Positions 62,785-64,000 of a stretch of 64,000 nt of DNA are shown piece by piece. The position numbers and the translations under genes are program-made. Position 1 is the stretch's first letter. The number at the start of each line of letters is the position of its first letter. Under the pieces are notes generated by a model that was given only the letters and a program-made list of their open reading frames with translations, did not search any database and had not been told where the DNA came from. The stretch lies in assembly GCA_018292915.2 (NCBI GenBank), contig JACVVK020000223.1:296001-360000 (forward strand), given 5' to 3'. This DNA comes from Batillaria attramentaria. Lineage: Eukaryota; Mollusca; Gastropoda; Batillariidae.

Positions 62785-63250
62785 GTACATTCGGGCCGAT
62801 CGTCGGGGGTTCTCTCCGGGTCCTCCGGCTTCCTCCCCCCTCTGCTTTTTTGGGAGCCGGGGTGGCCGAATGGTAGAGCGTTGGACGTTCAATGCTCGGG
62901 TCGTGAGTTCGCATCCTGGCTGGGGCCAAATATTTGTGCTGGCCTTTTTCTCGTTGCCCCGTCTTTGATATCGCCCTTGTGTGGTGGAAAATGACGTTAA
63001 ACTCACAAATTCTCAACCCTACCCACTCCTCCTCTGCTTTGAAAATAAATAAAATACTAAATTCCGAAACTTAAATAGCTGAGCTGACCCTTCGCACCAC
63101 TGACGTGAATGTAATGTATTCATGTCCAGTGTGTGAGAGAATGTGTGTGATTCATGTGAGCGTGCGTGTCGGGTAAAGTTCGCGGGGCTTTGAGCCGATT
63201 TAAGAAATTGGGTAAAGCGCCTATACAATACTCAGGTAGTAGTAGTAGTA
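62785..63250 (+). mobile_element. SINE B split by a SINE A
   Basis: The left part at 62785-62850 (CATTCGGGCCGATCGTCGGG) and the right part at about 63030-63250 (GAGCTGACCCTTCGCACCAC to TAAAGCGCCTATACAATACT) are one SINE B. The tail is (AGT)n. The inner SINE A is flanked by CCTCTGCTTT on both sides. Confidence 0.9.
62851..63026 (+). mobile_element. SINE A nested in SINE B
   Basis: Head GGGAGCCGGGGTGGCCGAAT, B-box GAGTTCGCATCC, degraded tail. About 10 bp target-site duplication CCTCTGCTTT. Confidence 0.9.
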
Positions 63251-63507
63251 GTACGTTAAAGTTTTTTCTCTAAAATTTGCAACAACAAATTATCATTATT
63301 AAGTAATGATTATTCCGAAAGCAAAACGAAAGAAAGCTTAACAGATTATTTTGGACGTTGTCTGGAAGTAGACATGCGAGAGAAGTTCTCTCCATTAAAA
63401 AAAATGTCCGCAATTATTTTTAAAGTAATGGTTTCATCTTAACTCAATTCCTACCAAGTAAGTTTGGGGTTGTGCACCTGTGACCTCTCTAAAAATTAGT
63501 TCCTGAC

Positions 63508-64000
63508 CGGCCCCCGTAGTGTAGTGGTTAGCACTTCGGATCATGGACCGGGAGACCCGGGTTCGAATCCCAGCCGAGGCAAGCGGGATTTTTCCTACCT
63601 AGGTCGGCTCCTACCCAGAGCGGGTGTGCTATGGGCCCAATGGGGAGGCTGTTGCCACACAGCCGAGCTTCACCCACTTCACGGGTGCGACTTTGGGGGT
63701 GCTTCCCTTTCTATGACACGTCCTATGATGTGGATGATTACACGGCCGGCACCGCAGGTGCCGTAGTTCCCGGGCCTGGTCAATGCCGGGATATTTATGA
63801 CAGGAAGCGTGGAATGCGGCCCTGTCCCGCAGTCCCAAACCACACGGACCTCCATAGCATCATCTTACTATCATCCTCATCTCCATCATCATGCATAATA
63901 AAAATTGTCCCAGCTTCCGAGTCCTCCGTGGGTTCCACCCATGACCTGGGAGGAACACCACTGGAGCTGGCAAAGAGCTGGGGCAGCAAAAAAAAAAAAA
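63508..64000 (+). mobile_element. SINE E, full length, reaching the window end
   Basis: The head CGGCCCCCGTAGTGTAGTGG with B-box GGGTTCGAATCCC precedes a body matching 12935-13432, and poly(A) at the last bases. The 3' flank is outside the window. Confidence 0.92.

Overview
This is a non-coding-rich animal nuclear DNA window, most likely from a mollusc and probably a marine gastropod. The basis is spliced genes with GT-AG introns, secreted QPD-type C-type lectins in a small cluster, abundant (CA)n/(GA)n microsatellites, several tRNA-headed SINE families with clear target-site duplications, and LINE 3' ends. The species-level call is inference; no search was run. Coding sequence is only a few percent of the window.

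Left part (1-21 kb): a cluster of secreted, lectin-like genes. On the minus strand there is the 5' part of a PAN/apple-like plus EGF-like protein (exons 1525-1858 and 351-476, continuing off the left edge) and two C-terminal exons of a C-type lectin domain (10063-10153, 9089-9314). On the plus strand a complete small secreted C-type lectin gene (about 14370-20795, 172 residues) has a TATA box, signal peptide, five coding exons and a poly(A) signal. The two lectins share exon lengths and intron phases, so they are divergently placed paralogues.

Middle (24.4-40.4 kb): a complete alpha-L-fucosidase gene on the minus strand (24432-37466, 458 residues) and a complete prolyl-tRNA-deacylase-like (PRORSD1/PrdX-type) gene on the plus strand (37563-40397, 233 residues). 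Their start codons are 96 bp apart, head to head, so they probably share a bidirectional promoter. The fucosidase has two adjacent, homologous 98-nt versions of exon 6. Each fits the reading frame alone, but together they break it: a strong candidate for mutually exclusive splicing within the catalytic domain.

Right part (40.5-64 kb): no convincing host gene was seen. It holds LINE 3' ends, five tRNA-headed SINE families (here SINE A to E), a hAT-like element with nested SINEs, a foldback element, minisatellites and microsatellites.

A recurring unusual pattern is that three exon 3' ends with their 5' splice sites (both exons of the PAN/EGF gene and exon 5 of the fucosidase) have been tandemly reiterated into the downstream intron. 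This leaves decaying minisatellites full of duplicate splice donors. Family names for repeats are from pattern recognition; SINE letters are local labels. The plus strand of a SINE means tRNA-like head first.
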